Below, piece by piece: positions 33,228 to 35,163 of a stretch of 35,163 nt of DNA. The DNA comes from Bacillota bacterium. GTDB taxonomy: Bacteria; Bacillota; Bacilli; Paenibacillales; NBRC-103111. The notes under the pieces were generated by a model, which was given only the letters and a program-made list of their open reading frames with translations, ran no database searches and was not told where the DNA came from. The first letter of the stretch is position 1, and each line of letters begins with the position of its first letter. The translations under genes were made by a program, and so were the position numbers. Location of the stretch: positions 1 through 35,163 of the forward strand of contig JAEWIS010000010.1 of the NCBI GenBank assembly GCA_023386955.1. Direction: 5' to 3'.

Positions 33228-33309
33228 CGTATGTTCTCCCTCCGTTATGGCTTCCGTTAGTAGCATACATCCTTGGAGACTAGTACTAATATCACCATAG
33301 CTCCTTAGA

Positions 33310-33648
33310 TCATGTTTTGGCGTTGAATACATATCTGTTTCCCTTATACGTGCAAACCAGCATGGTGCTGTGTTCTTCTACCCGCAAATCCGGAACTTGC
33401 ACCTGGGAACAGCAGAAAAAACATGGCCCTGGCGCTCCGTCCAGCAATCCTGTTCGTATCTGTAGATTGTGCACCTCCACGTGGGAACCTCCTCCGCATT
33501 CCGGACAATGGAAGGAAATCCAGTGCTGATACGGCCAGGAAACGGTGGAGCAGCGCAATATAGTACCGATGTCCGTTTCCGCAAAGCAAACCGGACACAT
33601 CAGCTTATCTTCAACAATCGTGTAATCGGGATGGAAGATTGATCTCAT
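33310..33648 (-). CDS. small zinc-ribbon-like protein, unknown function
   Basis: A 112-residue soluble protein with three Cys clusters: C18-P-V-C21, C48-P-E-C51 and C76-F-F-C79-C80. These could hold one or two zinc ions. I do not recognise the family. Its ATG (33648-33646) overlaps the stop of the preceding gene in an ATGA arrangement, so the two are translationally coupled. An 82-base gap separates it from the SUKH gene. Confidence 0.7.
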   Translation of the reverse strand: MRSIFHPDYTIVEDKLMCPVCFAETDIGTILRCSTVSWPYQHWISFHCPECGGGSHVEVHNLQIRTGLLDGAPGPCFFCCSQVQVPDLRVEEHSTMLVCTYKGNRYVFNAKT

Positions 33649-34307
33649 GAATTGGCTCCGATAAACAGCTTTCCTTCAGAGAAAACAGCCGCATATCCAC
33701 GCCGGCACAGCTCAAAATACGGGGCCAACGGATCGCCCGCCAAGCCAAAACGGGGCCACTGCAAGTAGTAGGAAATCCAGTAATCGCAGGCGATAGAATA
33801 ATAGGCTTCACCGAGAATATCGATAGGTTCTTCAAAATTTCTGCAATTGTTGACCACATCGAACAGAGCCTCATAAACCTCGAAATCGGACAAGCGGCGG
33901 ATTTCTGCGATATGCCCGGGAGGCAGGAGTTCGATCTGCTGGACGGCGTCCAGATAAGCGAATGTTTCCTCATCTTCGCCCAGCAGTTCCTTCAATCCCT
34001 CAATAAACCGCTGTCCGTAATCAATCAGCGTTTCCCCGGATGCCTCGGTGTATTTGGCGTTGAAATACCCCGGAACCGTATCCCCCGCAAAATCTGCCGG
34101 GTCCAGCATTCCGTAAATCGGGAGGATCCGCTGCAAGTAGGCACCCCCATCCTCCAACGGCTCGAAGACAGCCTCCACCCCGGCACCGTTGGGCATAAAC
34201 ATTTGGAAAAAGCCATACAGTTCTTCTTCAGCTACTACCGAATCCTCATCGGGCTCTTCTTCCTCCATCAGACTAAGCAAATACCTGCCATATTCTCCCT
34301 GATCCAT
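33645..34307 (-). CDS. protein of unknown function
   Basis: A 220-residue acidic soluble protein that I cannot place in a family. It begins MDQGEYGRYLLSLMEEEEPD and ends in an aromatic YFELCRRGYAAVFSEGKL segment. The fold looks mixed alpha/beta with no signal peptide or membrane segment. GGAGGAG is about 8 bases before ATG 34307, which rejects the longer frame to 34412. It lies 19 bases after the histidine phosphatase gene and is coupled by ATGA overlap to the zinc-ribbon-like gene. The presence of a SUKH gene nearby suggests it may be in the same immunity or housekeeping group, but this is weak. Confidence 0.75.
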   Translation of the reverse strand: MDQGEYGRYLLSLMEEEEPDEDSVVAEEELYGFFQMFMPNGAGVEAVFEPLEDGGAYLQRILPIYGMLDPADFAGDTVPGYFNAKYTEASGETLIDYGQRFIEGLKELLGEDEETFAYLDAVQQIELLPPGHIAEIRRLSDFEVYEALFDVVNNCRNFEEPIDILGEAYYSIACDYWISYYLQWPRFGLAGDPLAPYFELCRRGYAAVFSEGKLFIGANS

Positions 34308-34326
34308 ACTTGTCTCCTCCTTGATG

Positions 34327-34854
34327 TTACCTGTTAAATTCAATAACAGACGCATGAGGGATGTCGCCGATCTCGCCGACCAAGGTCCGGAAGGCCATTC
34401 CGTGCCCGGCAATAATTACTTTCGAATAGTCCAGATACTTCCCGATGACACCTTCCATCCGGTTCCTCAGACTTTCCTTGGACTCCCAAGCTCTGGATTC
34501 TCCGGGAGGATACACGCCATTATGCGCATCATAGTCATCGCCCAGCTCCTGAAGTCGTTTTATGGAATCGTATTGGAAGGTCAAGTCGGGCTGCCATTCC
34601 CGCAAATCAAATTCAATGCGAATGTCCAGCTGCAGCTCCTTGGAGAGAATGGCGGCCGTCTGCAACGCCCTTGTATACGGAGACGAAATAATCAGCTCCG
34701 CTTCCTTCAACCGGTTATCCTGTGCCGTTTCCAAAACCCTGCGGATTCCTCCCGCCGTAAGCGGAACTAGATCCCGGCCATGCCCCTTCAGTTTATGGTG
34801 CTCATTCATGGCCCAATCCGGATCCCCATGGCGGATGAGATAAAATAACGTCAT
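34327..34854 (-). CDS. histidine phosphatase family protein
   Basis: A 175-residue phosphoglycerate-mutase-like phosphatase. The phosphohistidine motif LIRHGDPDW has Arg8-His9-Gly10; Arg62 is in SSPYTRALQTA; Glu86 is the likely proton donor; the second His is His151 in AGHGM. Such enzymes hydrolyse phosphate esters of sugars, nucleotides, cobalamin precursors or proteins; substrate unknown. The length is short but complete. AGGAG is 9 bases before ATG 34854. It is the first gene of the minus-strand group leading to the SUKH gene. Confidence 0.9.
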   Translation of the reverse strand: MTLFYLIRHGDPDWAMNEHHKLKGHGRDLVPLTAGGIRRVLETAQDNRLKEAELIISSPYTRALQTAAILSKELQLDIRIEFDLREWQPDLTFQYDSIKRLQELGDDYDAHNGVYPPGESRAWESKESLRNRMEGVIGKYLDYSKVIIAGHGMAFRTLVGEIGDIPHASVIEFNR

Positions 34855-34875
34855 GTGAATTGGCTCCTTAGATTC

Positions 34876-34897
34876 GTATAGATAATTGTAACTATAC
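34876..34897. promoter_or_regulatory. inverted repeat before the histidine phosphatase operon
   Basis: GTATAG (34876-34881) and CTATAC (34892-34897) form a perfect 6-base inverted repeat around an A/T-rich centre. Candidate -10 elements (TATAGT, TACAAT on the minus strand) overlap it. It could be an operator, but no -35 element is convincing. Confidence 0.35.
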
Positions 34898-34973
34898 CCG
34901 AATTATGGATGGTGGGGAACCACTATGCAGATGTCCTAATGGAGGGCTGGCCCAATTGAGGGTGGGGCGGAAA

Positions 34974-35022
34974 CTTAACGGACTCTGGTTCCGCTATTTG
35001 TCGAAAAGTGGTCGTTTTATCG
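34974..35022. repeat. isolated copy of the TTAACGGA/GCTATTTG repeat
   Basis: CTTAACGGA (34974-34982) followed by CCGCTATTTG (34991-35000) and CGAAAA repeats the order and spacing of the units at 10173-10272. It shows that the family is dispersed, not confined to the block after anmK. It lies just outside the IS end. Confidence 0.6.
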
Positions 35023-35037
35023 AAGTATCGGACACAG

Positions 35038-35163
35038 TGGACCTATGTCAAGAAAGTGGACAGTCATGCCGACGTTTTTCCGTTAAATTGCCTAGCAAAT
35101 TGTACGGGCGACATGTACCCCAATGCACTATGCATTCGTTTGCGGTTGTAGTAAAACTCAATA
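35038..35163 (-). mobile_element. IS3-family element, end of copy only
   Basis: The 3' end of an IS3-family transposase runs off the window. Between its stop and 35038 is a candidate terminal repeat beginning TGGACCTATGTCAAG and ending GTGGACA (about 35038-35062). The other end and any target duplication are outside the window. Confidence 0.7.
35064..35163 (-). CDS. IS3-family transposase OrfB, C-terminal end (partial)
   Basis: The visible 32 residues include EFYYNRKRMHSALGYMSPV, the typical end of IS3-family (DDE, rve domain) OrfB transposases, in the group where this segment reads Y-N-x-x-R-x-H-S-x-L-G-Y-x-S-P. The stop codon is at 35066-35064. The remainder lies beyond the window edge, so I cannot say whether the gene is intact. 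It would cut and join the element ends together with the OrfA frame product by frameshifting. Confidence 0.85.
   Translation of the reverse strand, partial: IEFYYNRKRMHSALGYMSPVQFARQFNGKTSA

Noticed and set aside
33272..33292. TTAGTACTAG-like sequence (minus strand) before the SUKH gene as a FapR site
   Set aside because: Only one half matches the palindrome and one base is missing from the centre; the downstream gene has no lipid link.
1..35163. CRISPR arrays, tRNA or rRNA genes, prophage genes
   Set aside because: The repeat arrays lack spacer-like unique segments of constant length between identical repeats, and no tRNA, rRNA or phage structural gene was recognised.

Overview
The window reads as chromosome of a GC-rich, spore-forming-type Firmicute, most likely Paenibacillus or a close relative (Cohnella, Fontibacillus). 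This is an inference from strong GGAGG ribosome-binding sites including two used with TTG starts, a FapR-type operator, a CcpA-type cre site, sugar-ABC architecture, free cellulases built from Fn3 and CBM3 modules, and dispersed intergenic repeats of the TTAACGGA type. No database search could be run; family calls rest on motifs I recognise in the translations.

Left part (1-1054): short tandem repeats, no gene, then a small flavin-dependent pyridoxamine-phosphate-oxidase-like protein on the minus strand.

Region A (1155-14950) is a murein amino-sugar salvage locus. Cytoplasmic nagZ is divergent from murR. Then come murQ, a lipoprotein sugar-binding protein, two MalF/MalG-type permeases and anmK. 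After a 0.9-kb noncoding block packed with roughly 48-50-bp repeats follow a two-domain GNAT acetyltransferase, an atypical PIG-L deacetylase, a NamZ-type exo-muramidase (DUF1343/GH171) and a BadF-type amino-sugar kinase. The predicted route is: ABC import of MurNAc-containing fragments, cytoplasmic cleavage by NagZ and NamZ, phosphorylation by AnmK and the BadF kinase, and lactate-ether cleavage by MurQ to GlcNAc-6-P. No PTS MurP and no ABC ATPase are present here. Three near-identical palindromes (GAAATWWWATTYC) lie at the nagZ, murR and murQ promoters. A 166-bp MITE-like element sits between the binding-protein and permease genes.

Region B (14951-17923): a terminator, an inverted repeat, a C-rich tract, fabH (minus strand) under a FapR-like operator, and a secreted protein with a copper-amine-oxidase-like stalk domain plus an RsiV-like DUF4163/DUF3298 region.

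Region C (18033-31820) is a five-gene cellulase cluster: GH6, GH9 (CelD_N type), GH9 (with CBM3c), GH5_1 and GH48. All are secreted, all end in a CBM3, and four of five carry Fn3 modules. There are no dockerins, so this is a free-enzyme system. One strong promoter with a 370-nt leader holding a cre-like site precedes GH6, two intercistronic hairpins are seen, and a bidirectional terminator ends the cluster.

Right part (31827-35163, minus strand): a TPR plus SUKH (SMI1/KNR4) protein, a small zinc-ribbon-like protein, an unrecognised protein and a histidine phosphatase, probably one operon. The window ends in a further copy of the dispersed repeat and the end of an IS3-family element.
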